The notes: generated from the letters alone by a model not told the origin. A stretch of DNA of 64,000 nt from Pelagicoccus mobilis (GCF_016595505.1 NZ_JAENIL010000012.1:62001-126000); one strand, 5' to 3'; shown: positions 1 through 9,142, counted from the stretch's first letter. Translations and numbers: made by a program.

Positions 1-230
1 GATCGGTACTCGTGCATGAGGTTGACGACGCGGAAAGGGATGCCGAGGGAGTCGGCCACGGCGGCGGCGTCTTCGATGTCCTGCTGCCAGGGGCAGTCGC
101 CGAGGATATTGTCCTCGTTGATCCAGTTTTTCATGTAGGCGCCCTCGATGTCGTAGCCTTGCTCTTTGAGGAGCAGGGCGGCGACGGCGGAATCAACGCC
201 TCCTGACATGGCGACTAGGATTTTGGACAT
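1..230 (-). CDS. mnmA: tRNA-specific 2-thiouridylase MnmA, N-terminal part (cut by window edge)
   Basis: Reading leftward from the ATG at 230-228, the frame is open to the window edge and gives the first 76 residues of MnmA (TrmU). The enzyme adenylates and then thiolates the wobble uridine U34 of tRNA-Lys, -Glu and -Gln in the cytoplasm. The PP-loop ATP-binding motif SGGVDS is at residues 9-14, followed by the family-typical stretch AYMKNW and a GDCPWQQD segment. The catalytic cysteines lie in the missing C-terminal part. Translation starts three codons before the conserved KILVAMSGG core, so the start is well placed. It is divergent from the nucleotidyltransferase gene. The roughly 200 bp between them hold no recognisable gene. 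Confidence 0.93.
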   Translation of the reverse strand, partial: MSKILVAMSGGVDSAVAALLLKEQGYDIEGAYMKNWINEDNILGDCPWQQDIEDAAAVADSLGIPFRVVNLMHEYR

Positions 231-437
231 GGATGCTTTTGGATCTGGTTGTGTTGTGCCGGCTGGGACCCGACTTCGCTTTTCAAGCTACGGCGGGCAG
301 ACAGCGGGCGCTACCTTTTGTTTGCGGGAAGGTACGTGGGAATTGGGAAGTGTGAAGTGTGAATTTTGAGGGCTGGGATTATGAGCTGGCGTTTTGCGCG
401 TATAAGCGCGAGTAAGGGTTTCCCCAATTATCTCTCT

Positions 438-1166
438 ATGAAGACCTTGATGACCGCCGAGGAATTTACTGATGCGTTGAAAGATGCTCTGGGCGACCGC
501 TTGACGATGGTCGCTCTTTTCGGGTCGGCGGCTACTGGGGAGACGGCGGAGAGCTATTCGGACGTGAACATCATGGTGGTGTGTACTCAGCTGGGGGTGG
601 AGGAGCTGGACGCGATCGCTCTGCTTTCTCGTAAGTGGGCGAAGATGGGGAATCCGCCGCCGCTGATGTTCGCTTTGGAGCGGCTGATGAATTCGTCGCA
701 CGTTTTTCCGATCGAGCTTCTAGATATAAAGGAGAACCACCGGGTGCTCTTTGGACGGGACGTGCTGCGGGACCTGCCCATCAGCCAGGCGAATCTGCGT
801 TTTCAGCTGGAGCATGAGTTGAAGGGGAAGCTGATTCAGCTGCGCGAGGGGTACATGCTGGCGGCGGAGGATTGCGAGTCGTTGGTGAACCTGATGCTGC
901 GTTCGCTTTCCAATTTCCAGATTATGCTGAAGGCGTCGCTGCGGTTTTATGCGGTGAGCGTGCCGGCTTTGAAGCGGGAGGCGGTGAAGGAGCTTTCGCG
1001 CTATGTGATGTACGATTTGTCTGCCTTCGAGGAGTTGCAGGGGATCAAGGACGGGGATGTGCTTCCGCCGTTTAGCCAGGAGGCTGCGAAGGAGTTGTTT
1101 GAGCGTTATCTGGAGGCGATCGAGCGTTCGGCGGACTTGATCGCGGCGTTGAGCCGACGGGGTTGA
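438..1166 (+). CDS. nucleotidyltransferase-domain protein with altered metal-binding motif
   Basis: This protein of about 242 aa begins with a minimal nucleotidyltransferase (DNA polymerase beta-like) fold: the core G29-S30-x3-G34 followed by S41-D42-V43-N44. The family signature is GSx(n)SDxD. Here the second metal-binding aspartate is replaced by Asn44, so catalysis is uncertain. The rest is helical and resembles the HEPN-like C-terminal half often fused to such domains. The function is unknown; relatives modify proteins or nucleotides or act as antitoxins. I chose the ATG at 438 because the conserved domain starts there. An ATG at 381 has a GAGGG 8 nt upstream and would add 19 residues. 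No toxin-like partner gene sits beside it. Confidence 0.75.
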   Translation: MKTLMTAEEFTDALKDALGDRLTMVALFGSAATGETAESYSDVNIMVVCTQLGVEELDAIALLSRKWAKMGNPPPLMFALERLMNSSHVFPIELLDIKENHRVLFGRDVLRDLPISQANLRFQLEHELKGKLIQLREGYMLAAEDCESLVNLMLRSLSNFQIMLKASLRFYAVSVPALKREAVKELSRYVMYDLSAFEELQGIKDGDVLPPFSQEAAKELFERYLEAIERSADLIAALSRRG

Positions 1167-1309
1167 GCTTTGGGGAGGCGGTTGACTGGGCGTTTTTGCG
1201 CGGTTGGGCGGCGCTGGCTTTCAAAAAGGTAAAATCTATCCCTTCCGCTTGCGATTTTCTTGCTTTGGCATGGATCGTGATTGGTTGATAGGTCCGTCAT
1301 ACACTGGAT

Positions 1310-3754
1310 ATGTCCAATCCGATAGAAAGCAGACACATTCGTAAAGCTTACCTGACTTCCCTGAGGGGAGGGGTGGTAGAGCTCAACAAGGATTGGCGAG
1401 CGTCGCGCTTGCCTCCTATCCGGCTGGAGGGGCGCCGGCATGGTCATCTGACGCTGCACAGTCTGCCGGCTGAGGAGTTCGCGGAACAGAGCGGGTACTA
1501 CGTGGATGATGACGGAAAGGTCGTCTTTGTCTTTTATCCGTCCCGGTATTCGAAAATCGAGTACAAGGGCGTTTCCGTTTTTGTCGCCGGAGGTTTCAAC
1601 GGGTGGCAGAATGCGATCGGAGATAGCGAGTGGGAGCTGAAGCCTGAAAAGGTTTGCGGGCGTCGTGCTTTGGTTTTGCGGAAGGAGATGGAGGTCCTCA
1701 AGTGCGAGGGCGGCTGCCAGTTCAAGTTCGCCACGGATCAGCATCATTGGTTTTTGCCCGACATGACGGCTCCGAACTTGGTGGAGGACGGGATGGGGAA
1801 CTGGAACTATGTTTACCGTCCGAAGTGGACGGGGCGGCATCGGCTGGGATTTACCTTGGAGAAGCCGATCGAGTTTTCTGAGACCAACGTGTTGTTGTAC
1901 CGTACGCGTAAGGGAACGGAGCGGACCGAGCTTTCATTAGGCACCTTCTTCTTGAGTCTCAAATCGGAGAAGGAGCTGGGGGCTATTGTTGATGGCGATT
2001 CGGTGACCTTCCGAGTGTTCGCGCCAAGGGCGAAGTGGGTAAAGGTTGGCTACTTCCGCGATATTTCGGCTCCGGAGGAGGCGAGTTGGCTGCTGATGAA
2101 GCGAGGCGAGGATTTTGTTTGGGAAGCGACCGTGGAGGAGAATCTAACGGGATGCTTCTATTGGTACCGCGTGGAAGGTCCGGACGATGAGAACAGCTTG
2201 TTCGACTCGAGTTTCAAGGTGCTTGATCCGTATGCGAAGGCGGCGGTGGAGCACGAGGGGCCTGGGATCATCGTGGATGATTCGAGTTTTGAGCCTTTGG
2301 TCCATTCGTTTGTATCTCCGCAATGGCAGAATCTGGTGGTGCTGGAAGGGCATGTGCGGGACTTCGTGGAAAAGGCGCCGGGAGTCGAGCGTGTTGAGGA
2401 TCGCCCGCTTGGGTTTGCAGATTTGGCGAAGTACGCGAAGCGGGATGATTTTTATCCGAAGAAGCTTGGGGTAAACGCGATCGAGCTGCAGCCGATCCAA
2501 GAGAACGATAGCCGGACCTATGGTGAGTATCATTGGGGGTATATGACGGCGAACTACTTCGCTCCACATTCTGGATACGGGTCCGATCCTGTCGCAGGAT
2601 CGCAAGTGGAGGAATTTCGCGATTTGGTAAAGACGTTGCACGAGGAGGGGTTCGCTGTTATTTTAGACGTTGTCTATAACCACGTGGGCGAGCCTGCTCA
2701 CCTGATGTACCTCGACAAGCTTTACTACTTCCACACCTCGGCGGATGGAACGCTTTCGAACTGGAGCGGGTGTGGAAATGATTTGAGGTCGGAGGCTCCG
2801 ATGGCGAAGCGTTTAATCATCGATAGCTTGAAGCATTTGGTGGAGTTCTACGGTGTGGATGGCTTCCGCTTCGATCTTGCTGATTTGGTAGGTAAACCGG
2901 TGCTGAAGGAGGTCGAGAGGGAATTGAAAAAGATCCGGCCAGATCTGATCTTGATCGCGGAACCTTGGAGCTTTCGAGGGCATATCGGGCCTGAGTTGCG
3001 TGATACCGGGTATGCGTCTTGGAATGATGGATACCGGGAGTGGCTCAAGGACTATGTTCGAGGAGAGCGAGGGCTGGACTCCTGCAAGTATTTTATGAAG
3101 GGGTCGGTGGGGCACTACGCGACTTGGCCAGCTCAGACGGTGAACTACGTCGAGTCTCATGATGACCGAGTGTGGATTGACGATATCACTGAAAACGCGA
3201 ATTTCGACGGGACCTATCCGAATCGCCGCGACGTGGCTCGGACTCGGATGATGGCTGCTATGTTGATGATGTCGATCGGGATGCCGATGTTGCACTCGGG
3301 TATGGACTTCTTGGGTACGAAGAATGGTGTCCGCAACACCTATCAGGATGGGGCTCGCAACGCGTTGGACTACCGCCGAGCTCTCGATTACTCGGCGTGC
3401 TCGAAGTATTTTTCCGATTGGGTGAAATTTCGACTTTCAGAGAAGGGGAGCCTATTGCGTCACTTCAATCGGGCGAGTGAAGGTTTCTTCGAGTTTTTAC
3501 CAGCTGAGAGCGGCAACGCCTTTGCTTGCGTCTACAATGCTTCGGGCGAGTGGGGAAGCCGGCGATTCTTGTTTGGAGCGAATCCTGGCTTGGCAGGTGT
3601 CGAGATTCCGTTGGGGGATTGGGCCGACAAACCGTGGCGTCAAATCGCCGACCATGAACGCTTCCATGATCCAGAAGATGCGACCTGGGCTAATCGGCCG
3701 GATAAGCACCTCTTTTTGCCACGTTTGGCCTGTGGGCTTTGGGAGCTCGGATGA
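1310..3754 (+). CDS. GH13 alpha-amylase superfamily enzyme, pullulanase/debranching-like, with CBM48-type N-terminus
   Basis: This 814-aa protein has no signal peptide and is probably a cytoplasmic glycogen- or maltodextrin-cleaving or branching enzyme. Residues about 85-160 resemble a glycogen-binding domain (VFVAGGFNGWQ). Residues about 232-330 are a second immunoglobulin-like CBM48 unit (TFRVFAPRA). The GH13 barrel follows. YHWGYMTANYF is the equivalent of the pullulanase YNWGY motif. Region I is DVVYNH near 455. Region II is GFRFDLAD with nucleophile D522. Region III is AEPW with acid/base E551. Region IV is VESHDD with D618. All three catalytic acids are present. The motif set fits debranching enzymes better than plain amylases, but the exact specificity cannot be read from sequence. 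The next operon is glycolytic. Confidence 0.88.
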   Translation: MSNPIESRHIRKAYLTSLRGGVVELNKDWRASRLPPIRLEGRRHGHLTLHSLPAEEFAEQSGYYVDDDGKVVFVFYPSRYSKIEYKGVSVFVAGGFNGWQNAIGDSEWELKPEKVCGRRALVLRKEMEVLKCEGGCQFKFATDQHHWFLPDMTAPNLVEDGMGNWNYVYRPKWTGRHRLGFTLEKPIEFSETNVLLYRTRKGTERTELSLGTFFLSLKSEKELGAIVDGDSVTFRVFAPRAKWVKVGYFRDISAPEEASWLLMKRGEDFVWEATVEENLTGCFYWYRVEGPDDENSLFDSSFKVLDPYAKAAVEHEGPGIIVDDSSFEPLVHSFVSPQWQNLVVLEGHVRDFVEKAPGVERVEDRPLGFADLAKYAKRDDFYPKKLGVNAIELQPIQENDSRTYGEYHWGYMTANYFAPHSGYGSDPVAGSQVEEFRDLVKTLHEEGFAVILDVVYNHVGEPAHLMYLDKLYYFHTSADGTLSNWSGCGNDLRSEAPMAKRLIIDSLKHLVEFYGVDGFRFDLADLVGKPVLKEVERELKKIRPDLILIAEPWSFRGHIGPELRDTGYASWNDGYREWLKDYVRGERGLDSCKYFMKGSVGHYATWPAQTVNYVESHDDRVWIDDITENANFDGTYPNRRDVARTRMMAAMLMMSIGMPMLHSGMDFLGTKNGVRNTYQDGARNALDYRRALDYSACSKYFSDWVKFRLSEKGSLLRHFNRASEGFFEFLPAESGNAFACVYNASGEWGSRRFLFGANPGLAGVEIPLGDWADKPWRQIADHERFHDPEDATWANRPDKHLFLPRLACGLWELG

Positions 3755-3901
3755 GCGAAATTTGTCAATTAGAACGAATAAAAATCAATTACTATAACTT
3801 CTTGATTTTCTTATGAGCCTTGCATGTACTCCCCGCTTCGCGTGGCTTTTTGGCCCCGCGGAAATCACTATAGACGTCAATATCGCAACACATAGATCAC
3901 C

Positions 3902-4924
3902 ATGGCTGTAAAAGTAGCTATCAATGGTTTCGGCCGCATCGGCCGCCTCGTATTCCGCGCGCTCGTGGACCAAGGCCTCCTCGGCACTGAAGTAGACGTA
4001 GTCGCTGTTAACGACCTCGTTCCAGCGTCCAACCTCGCGTACCTCCTCAAGTACGACTCCACACAGGGTCGTTTCAACGGCACAGTTGAAGCAGAAGGTG
4101 AAGACACTCTCGTGGTTAACGGCCACAAGATCAAGTGCTTGGCTCTCCGCGAAATCCCAGCTAACCTCCCTTGGGCAGAGAACAACATCGACATCGTTAT
4201 CGAGTCTACAGGTCTCTGGGTACAAGACGAGAAGGCTCAAGGCCACATCGACGCTGGCGCTAAGAAGGTTATCATCTCCGCTCCAGGTAAGGGTGCAGTT
4301 AAGACCGTTGTTCTCGGTGTTAACGACGACACTCTCACTGCAGAAGACACGTTGATCTCCAACGCTTCTTGCACAACAAACTGCTTGGCTCCAATCACTA
4401 AGGTTGTTCTCGACAACTTCGGCATCGAAGAAGGTCTCATGACAACTGTTCACAGCTACACTGCTACGCAGAAGACTGTTGATGGCCCATCTCCTAAGGA
4501 CATGAAGGGTGGCCGCGCTGCAGCGATGAACATCATCCCATCCACTACTGGTGCTGCGAAGGCTGTTGGCCTCGTTCTTCCAGAAGTTGCTGGCAAGCTC
4601 ACTGGCATGGCGTTCCGCGTTCCAACTCCAACCGTTTCTGCGGTAGACCTCACTGTTAAGACAGTTAAGTCCACTTCTTACGAAGAAATCTGTGAGAAGA
4701 TGAAGGAAGCTGCTGCTGAAGGTCCACTCAAGGGTATCCTCGAGTACACCGAAGACGAAGTTGCTTCTTCTGACTTCATCCACTGCCCAGCGTCTTCTAT
4801 CTTCGACGCAGGTTCTGGCATGGGTCTGAACGACAAGTTCTTCAAGCTCGTCAGCTGGTACGACAATGAGTGGGGTTACTCCAACCGTGTCGTAGACCTT
4901 CTCAAGAAGGTTACTGCTCTTTAA
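3902..4924 (+). CDS. gapA: glyceraldehyde-3-phosphate dehydrogenase, type I
   Basis: A full-length 340-aa GAPDH, which oxidises glyceraldehyde 3-phosphate to 1,3-bisphosphoglycerate with NAD in cytosolic glycolysis. The Rossmann motif [13 protein letters not shown] is near residues 7-19. The catalytic cysteine C157 sits in [12 protein letters not shown]. The C-terminus has the typical [11 protein letters not shown]. It is the first gene of a gapA-pgk-tpiA block but has its own strong terminator, so pgk is probably transcribed separately. No good Shine-Dalgarno sequence precedes the ATG. Codon use is strongly biased (CTC, GTT, ACT, TCT, GGT) compared with the G-rich, TTG/CTG-rich flanking genes, which suggests very high expression. 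Confidence 0.98.
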   Translation: MAVKVAINGFGRIGRLVFRALVDQGLLGTEVDVVAVNDLVPASNLAYLLKYDSTQGRFNGTVEAEGEDTLVVNGHKIKCLALREIPANLPWAENNIDIVIESTGLWVQDEKAQGHIDAGAKKVIISAPGKGAVKTVVLGVNDDTLTAEDTLISNASCTTNCLAPITKVVLDNFGIEEGLMTTVHSYTATQKTVDGPSPKDMKGGRAAAMNIIPSTTGAAKAVGLVLPEVAGKLTGMAFRVPTPTVSAVDLTVKTVKSTSYEEICEKMKEAAAEGPLKGILEYTEDEVASSDFIHCPASSIFDAGSGMGLNDKFFKLVSWYDNEWGYSNRVVDLLKKVTAL

Positions 4925-4952
4925 TAGAGCACCATAAGCTTATGACTTTACA

Positions 4953-4992
4953 GGTCCTTTGTCCCAAGCACTGGGCAAAGGACCTTTTTTTT
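4953..4992 (+). terminator. rho-independent terminator of gapA
   Basis: A 9-bp perfect stem GGTCCTTTG/CAAAGGACC (4953-4961 with 4976-4984), extended by a CCC/GGG pairing, is followed by eight T residues. It lies 28 bp after the gapA stop codon. Confidence 0.93.
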
Positions 4993-5176
4993 ACCGGAGT
5001 ACGCCTAAGAAATTCATTCTTTCGGATACTCGCGGTGTTTGAGCTAGAAACTCGTTTCCTCATTTCGAAATACCTTCCAGGTATTCCTCCAATCGAAAGC
5101 CGAATTTCTATTCTCAAACCTCGCTTCGTCTCCTCGGAAGCAATTTATTAGCCGACTCCCAAAGCGAGATTCATGA

Positions 5177-5203
5177 TTGGCTCTCGTTTCTATTCAATAT
5201 TCT
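5177..5203 (+). promoter_or_regulatory. possible sigma-70-type promoter of pgk, in the 325-bp gapA-pgk gap
   Basis: The gap 4925-5249 holds the gapA terminator and no convincing ORF. A TTGGCT hexamer at 5177 and TATTCT at 5198 could form a promoter for pgk, but the 15-bp spacer is short. It is offered only because pgk must restart transcription after the strong gapA terminator. Confidence 0.28.
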
Positions 5204-5249
5204 AGGACGCCTTCGGAGAAGTCGTCCCACCTATCTTTTAGAAAAGACT

Positions 5250-6452
5250 ATGGCCACAAAGACCATCGAAGACATCGACCTCAACGGTAAGAAGGCGCTC
5301 ATCCGCGTCGATTTCAACGTGCCTCTCAAGGACGGCGAAGTTACCGACAAGACACGCATCCTCGGCGCATTGCCGACTATCAAGCACGTTGTTGCCAACG
5401 GCGGCACCGCAGTGCTCCTCAGCCACCTCGGTCGTCCGAAGGGTGAGGTAAACGCCAAGTTCTCCCTCGAGCCAGTTGCTAAGGCGCTCGCCGCGGAACT
5501 CGGTCAGCCAGTCGTATTCGTTCCAGAATCTCGCGGCGAAGTTGCCGAAAAGGCGGTTGCTGCTCTTGAGCCAGGTTCAGTGGCTCTCCTCGAAAACGTT
5601 CGTTTCCACCCAGGCGAAACTAAGAACGACGAGGATCTCTCCAAGGACTTCGCGAAGCTCGGCGACCTCTACATCAACGACGCATTCGGCACAGCTCACC
5701 GCGCTCACTCTTCTACTGCGGGCGTAGCGGCATTCCTCAAGCCAGCGGTTTGCGGTTTCCTCATCCAGAAGGAGCTCGAATTCCTCGGTGACAAGACTGC
5801 CAACGCTGAGCGTCCATTCACCGTTATCCTCGGTGGCGCTAAGGTTTCCGATAAGATCAAGGTCATCGACGCCCTCCTCGAAAAGGCGGACAACATCCTC
5901 ATCGGTGGAGCGATGGCTTACACATTTGCTCTCGCAAACGGCAAGACAGTCGGCGATTCCCTCAAGGAAGACGACATGATCGAGACTGCGAAGGCGACTC
6001 AAGCCAAGGCAGCGGAGAAGGGCGTTAAGCTCCTCCTCCCAATCGACAACGTGACTGTTGATTCCTTCGATTTCGGAGCGATGCAGGCCGGCAACATTGG
6101 TGCTTCCGATGAAAACGGTAACATCCCAGATGGTTGGGAAGGCGTAGACATCGGTCCAAAGACAACCGAGCTCTACTGCAACGAAGTTGCTAACTCCAAG
6201 ACTGTTCTCTGGAACGGCCCGATGGGTATCTTCGAAAGCGACGACTGCAACAAGGGTACTTTTGCAGTCGCCAAGGCAATCGCTGACAATCAGGACGCAA
6301 CTACCATCATCGGTGGCGGCGACTCCGTAACTGCGATCAACCAATCCGGCTACGGCGACAAGGTTTCCTTCAAGTCAACTGGTGGTGGAGCTAGCCTCGA
6401 ATTCCTCGAAGGCAAGGTCCTCCCAGGTGTTGACGCTCTCGACAAGAAGTAG
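5250..6452 (+). CDS. pgk: phosphoglycerate kinase
   Basis: A 400-aa, full-length phosphoglycerate kinase, which transfers the acyl phosphate of 1,3-bisphosphoglycerate to ADP. The N-domain substrate site RVDFNVPL is near residue 19, followed by SHLGRPKG. The C-domain nucleotide site includes LGGAKVSDK, WNGPMG and the GGGDS turn near the C-terminus. It follows gapA after a terminator and precedes tpiA by 49 bp, so pgk and tpiA are probably co-transcribed. Codon use is of the same highly expressed type as gapA. Confidence 0.98.
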   Translation: MATKTIEDIDLNGKKALIRVDFNVPLKDGEVTDKTRILGALPTIKHVVANGGTAVLLSHLGRPKGEVNAKFSLEPVAKALAAELGQPVVFVPESRGEVAEKAVAALEPGSVALLENVRFHPGETKNDEDLSKDFAKLGDLYINDAFGTAHRAHSSTAGVAAFLKPAVCGFLIQKELEFLGDKTANAERPFTVILGGAKVSDKIKVIDALLEKADNILIGGAMAYTFALANGKTVGDSLKEDDMIETAKATQAKAAEKGVKLLLPIDNVTVDSFDFGAMQAGNIGASDENGNIPDGWEGVDIGPKTTELYCNEVANSKTVLWNGPMGIFESDDCNKGTFAVAKAIADNQDATTIIGGGDSVTAINQSGYGDKVSFKSTGGGASLEFLEGKVLPGVDALDKK

Positions 6453-6470
6453 TCGCTGAGCACTCCTCTA

Positions 6471-6476
6471 TATAAT
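6471..6476 (+). promoter_or_regulatory. consensus -10 hexamer in the pgk-tpiA gap
   Basis: A perfect TATAAT lies 26 bp upstream of the tpiA ATG. No -35 hexamer is visible at 16-18 bp, so it may be a weak internal promoter or chance in an A+T-rich spacer. Confidence 0.25.
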
Positions 6477-6501
6477 ACAGAACTCAAAAAATATTTAGAT
6501 C

Positions 6502-7269
6502 ATGTCCCGCAAATATCTCATCGCAGGTAACTGGAAAATGAACAAGACACCGGCCGACGGTGCGGAGCTCGCGAAGGAAGTCGCGGCATTCGTAACCAAG
6601 GACGAGTCTGTAGAAGTGGTTGTTTGCCCAACTGCTGTTGCTCTCGACGCTGTTTCTTCAGCTATCGAAGGCTCCGCAGTTAAGCTCGGCGCGCAAAACC
6701 TCTACCCGAAGGCGTCTGGCGCGTACACTGGTGAAATCTCTGCTGAGTTGATCCGTGCGGTATTTGGCAAGTACGTCATCCTCGGCCACAGCGAGCGTCG
6801 CGAATACTTCGGTGAGTCCGATGCATTCGTGAACGAAAAGGTGAAGTTCGCTCTCGAGAACGAGCTCAAGCCAATCCTCTGCATTGGTGAAACCCTTGAG
6901 CAGCGCGAAGCTGGTGAGACTCTCGACGTGAACAAGACTCAGCTGCTCGGCGGCCTCGAAGACGTATCCGCTGAGGATATGCCAAAGGTTGTTATCGCTT
7001 ACGAACCAGTTTGGGCGATCGGTACCGGCAAGACAGCTACTCCAGAAATGGCTCAGGAAGTTCACGCGGCGATCCGCGCTGAGCTCGCTGGCAAGTACGG
7101 TGAAGCGGTTGCTGAGAAGGTTCGCATCCTCTACGGCGGTTCCATGAAGCCAGCCAACGCGGACGAGCTTCTCGCTCAGAAGGACATCGACGGCGGCCTC
7201 ATCGGTGGCGCGGCTCTCGATAGCAAGTCTTTCTCCGACCTGATCGCATCTGCACGCAACGCAGACTAA
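6502..7269 (+). CDS. tpiA: triosephosphate isomerase
   Basis: A 255-aa TIM-barrel enzyme that interconverts dihydroxyacetone phosphate and glyceraldehyde 3-phosphate. The substrate-binding motif is AGNWKMNKT. The electrophilic histidine H96 is in ILGHSERR, and the catalytic base E168 is in AYEPVWAIGTGK. The phosphate-binding YGGSMKPAN is near the C-terminus. All active-site residues are present and the length is normal. It is the last gene of the glycolytic block and is followed by a strong terminator. Confidence 0.98.
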   Translation: MSRKYLIAGNWKMNKTPADGAELAKEVAAFVTKDESVEVVVCPTAVALDAVSSAIEGSAVKLGAQNLYPKASGAYTGEISAELIRAVFGKYVILGHSERREYFGESDAFVNEKVKFALENELKPILCIGETLEQREAGETLDVNKTQLLGGLEDVSAEDMPKVVIAYEPVWAIGTGKTATPEMAQEVHAAIRAELAGKYGEAVAEKVRILYGGSMKPANADELLAQKDIDGGLIGGAALDSKSFSDLIASARNAD

Positions 7270-7302
7270 TCAGCCGTTTACCAAACGGAATTATTTGGTG
7301 GA

Positions 7303-7336
7303 AACGCCCTCGGCTACGGCTGAGGGCGTTTTTTTT
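7303..7336 (+). terminator. rho-independent terminator after tpiA
   Basis: The stem AACGCCCTC/GAGGGCGTT (7303-7311 with 7322-7330) is followed by a run of T. A smaller perfect hairpin, CCGTTT-ACC-AAACGG, lies just upstream at about 7274-7288. Confidence 0.93.
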
Positions 7337-7409
7337 GTGTGGGATCGTAAAATCTAATTGCTAGGGATAATTACGGTTTATACCTAGTTTGTTGTAACCC
7401 GTATATCAT

Positions 7410-8006
7410 ATGAAAATCCCTTGTTTTGTTCTATCTCTCTCCCTGTTTTTCCTCGTTGGCTGTGGATCAGTCTCCGAAATTCAAACCAATCAGGAGGAGG
7501 CTGAGAAGTCTCCCTTAGTTAGGTACTCGCGCATCGTGGTGCTCGATTTCAAAGATGCCACTAGCCCCGGCAAGAAGGATGAGGAGAAGCGTCGTATGCA
7601 CCGTGACGCGGTGGCGACGGCGAATGGGGTGATCGCGGACAAGATCGCTTCAGAGTTGAGGGTGCTGAATCTCTTTGAGGATATCTCGCGTTCTAAGCTC
7701 GAAGGGGATTATTTGGAGATCTCAGGCGACATCACTCGCTATGTCGAAGGTAACGCTGCGGCTCGTTTTCTTGTGGGAATGGGTGCGGGCAGTTCGTATT
7801 TCGACGCGAACGTGTACTTTAAGGATGGAGCAAGCGGCGAAATGCTTGGCTCCGTCAAGATCGACAAGAATAGCTGGGGGCTTGGGGGCGGATTTGCTGC
7901 GGGCCAGACGGTGGAGCACTTCATGAACCAGGGTGCGAAGAAGATCGCGGCTCAGGTGAAGGAATCGGTGGATCGAGCCGACACGGTTGCGGCATTGGGC
8001 GAGTAG
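7410..8006 (+). CDS. DUF4410-type lipoprotein
   Basis: A 198-aa exported lipoprotein with a hydrophobic leader ending in the lipobox LVGC (Cys near residue 18). The mature part resembles the DUF4410 family: an N-terminal beta strand IVVLDFKDAT, a long helix, then a conserved block ISGDITRYVEGNAAARFLVG followed by a glycine-rich segment (GAGSS, LGGGFAAGQT). The function of the family is unknown. Members are probably anchored in the inner leaflet of the outer membrane. The gene stands alone between two terminators, with no operon partner. Confidence 0.8.
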   Translation: MKIPCFVLSLSLFFLVGCGSVSEIQTNQEEAEKSPLVRYSRIVVLDFKDATSPGKKDEEKRRMHRDAVATANGVIADKIASELRVLNLFEDISRSKLEGDYLEISGDITRYVEGNAAARFLVGMGAGSSYFDANVYFKDGASGEMLGSVKIDKNSWGLGGGFAAGQTVEHFMNQGAKKIAAQVKESVDRADTVAALGE

Positions 8007-8028
8007 CTTGCTGCTGAGATTGTTTTTC

Positions 8029-8059
8029 AAACGCTTCTCGTTTTGGGGAGCGTTTTTTT
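8029..8059 (+). terminator. rho-independent terminator after the DUF4410 gene
   Basis: AAACGCT pairs with AGCGTTT across a short T/G-rich loop, with G-U pairs extending the stem, and is followed by seven T. Confidence 0.85.
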
Positions 8060-8102
8060 GCGTTTGGCGCCGTGATGCGTGCTGGGGAGAAGGACGCAAA
8101 AA

Positions 8103-8124
8103 TGCCCGTTGGGGACAACGGGCA
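8103..8124. repeat. dispersed hairpin repeat, copy 1 (GGGA loop)
   Basis: TGCCCGTTG and CAACGGGCA form a perfect 9-bp stem around the loop GGGA, followed by GCTAC. It lies between convergent genes. Copies 2 (30609-30636) and 3 (59877-59902) have GTCC/GGAC where this copy has GCCC/GGGC, so both stem arms changed together. Confidence 0.75.
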
Positions 8125-8138
8125 GCTACTTTCGGGAT

Positions 8139-8732
8139 CTATCCTTTGCGTCGGGTGCGCACTCGCGGCCAGCTGCGGAGGAGCTGATCTTTGATGACGG
8201 AGGCGGTGATCGGCTTTTCGAGGTAGCCGTTCATGCCGACGCGGCGGCATTTTTGGCGGGTTTCCTGAGAGACGTTGGCCGTGACGGCTATGATTTCAGT
8301 CTTTCGGGTGCTGCCGTTTTCCGCTTCGCGGATCGCCTGGGTGGTCTCGATGCCGTCCATTTCCGGCATGTCGAGATCCATGAAAATGTAGTCGTAGTCG
8401 CCGCTTTGGTACATCTGGTAGGCATCTTCGCCGTTTTCCGCTTCTACACAGTTGTAGCCAAGCTTTTGGAGGATGATGCGGATGATCTTGCGGTTAATCT
8501 CGTTGTCGTCGGCCACGAGGATTTTTAGCGGCCTGCGTTGGGCGAAGTCCCGATCCAAGACTTTCTTGGCGGGAGTGGGAGCGGGGACTGGTTCGCTTTC
8601 CAGAGTGAAGCGAGGCCCTTCTTGAGCCAGGGCTTCGAGCTGAGAGCTTGTGAATAGCGTTTCCTGTGTGCTGGTCGTCACAGGGTAACTACTCCAAAGT
8701 TCTAACTGTCCTGGGTGGTTGCGTTTGCGCAT
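8139..8732 (-). CDS. single-domain response regulator (CheY-like receiver with N-terminal tail)
   Basis: About 197 aa. A variable, probably unstructured N-terminal tail of about 65 residues rich in Pro, Glu and Ser precedes a complete receiver domain. The acidic pair is D75/D76 (VADDNEIN), the phosphoacceptor is D119 (FMDLDMPEMDG), the switch threonine is in AVTAN, and the conserved lysine is in YLEKPI. There is no output domain, so it probably signals by protein contact or belongs to a phosphorelay like the detached receivers of hybrid kinases. The ATG at 8732 has an AAGAG 6 nt upstream and is preferred to an upstream TTG at 8780. It is convergent with the DUF4410 gene, and no cognate kinase is adjacent. 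Confidence 0.88.
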   Translation of the reverse strand: MRKRNHPGQLELWSSYPVTTSTQETLFTSSQLEALAQEGPRFTLESEPVPAPTPAKKVLDRDFAQRRPLKILVADDNEINRKIIRIILQKLGYNCVEAENGEDAYQMYQSGDYDYIFMDLDMPEMDGIETTQAIREAENGSTRKTEIIAVTANVSQETRQKCRRVGMNGYLEKPITASVIKDQLLRSWPRVRTRRKG

Positions 8733-8958
8733 GTGGTGCTCTTGGGAGCGGGAATGTGTCAAAAATTCAAAAATTTGCAAGCTCTCTACTTAGGGGAGAG
8801 GCGGCAATTTGTTATGTTTCTCTAATCTTTTCTTTGATCCGCGTTTCAGGCTCTTTGTTTCCTTGGAATTTTTGTCCGCTTGTTTGGCAAGCAACGAGGC
8901 CGGAAATCGGGCAGAAAGGAGCGACAAAAAAATGTTCCGAAAAAATCTAAAACCGCGC

Positions 8959-8986
8959 TTGACTTGGGAAAGGTGAATCCTACTTT
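8959..8986 (+). promoter_or_regulatory. sigma-70-type promoter of tRNA-Asp
   Basis: TTGACT (8959-8964), a 16-bp spacer and TACTTT (8981-8986) lie 20 bp before the mature tRNA start. This is the expected geometry for a stable-RNA promoter. Confidence 0.75.
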
Positions 8987-9006
8987 GGCGTCCTCATCAA
9001 CACCAC

Positions 9007-9083
<77 letters not shown>

Positions 9084-9090
9084 TTGTTGA

Positions 9091-9122
9091 AAAAACCGTC
9101 ACTTTCGAGTGGCGGTTTTTTT
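9091..9122 (+). terminator. terminator of tRNA-Asp
   Basis: ACCGTCACT (9095-9103) pairs with AGTGGCGGT (9108-9116) around a TTCG tetraloop, with A-rich 5' and T-rich 3' flanks. Confidence 0.93.
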
Positions 9123-9142
9123 GTGTTTGCAGAAGTGCCTCT

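Noticed and set aside
286-316. Possible fourth copy of the dispersed hairpin repeat before the nucleotidyltransferase gene
   Set aside because: Only the GCTACC tail matches; no stem can be drawn.
3755-3901. Promoter of gapA (TTGATT-N17-TGTACT near 3803)
   Set aside because: Both hexamers are poor matches, and several equal alternatives exist in the gap.
3785-4783. 332-codon open frame antisense to gapA, and similar long frames antisense to pgk (5577-6344)
   Set aside because: They mirror the biased codon use of the glycolytic genes, have no start context or family similarity, and overlap genes whose identity is certain.
8063-8080. TTGGCGCC...ATGC on the plus strand as another sigma-54 promoter
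   Set aside because: The GG-GC spacing is 9 bp, and the downstream gene runs in the opposite direction.
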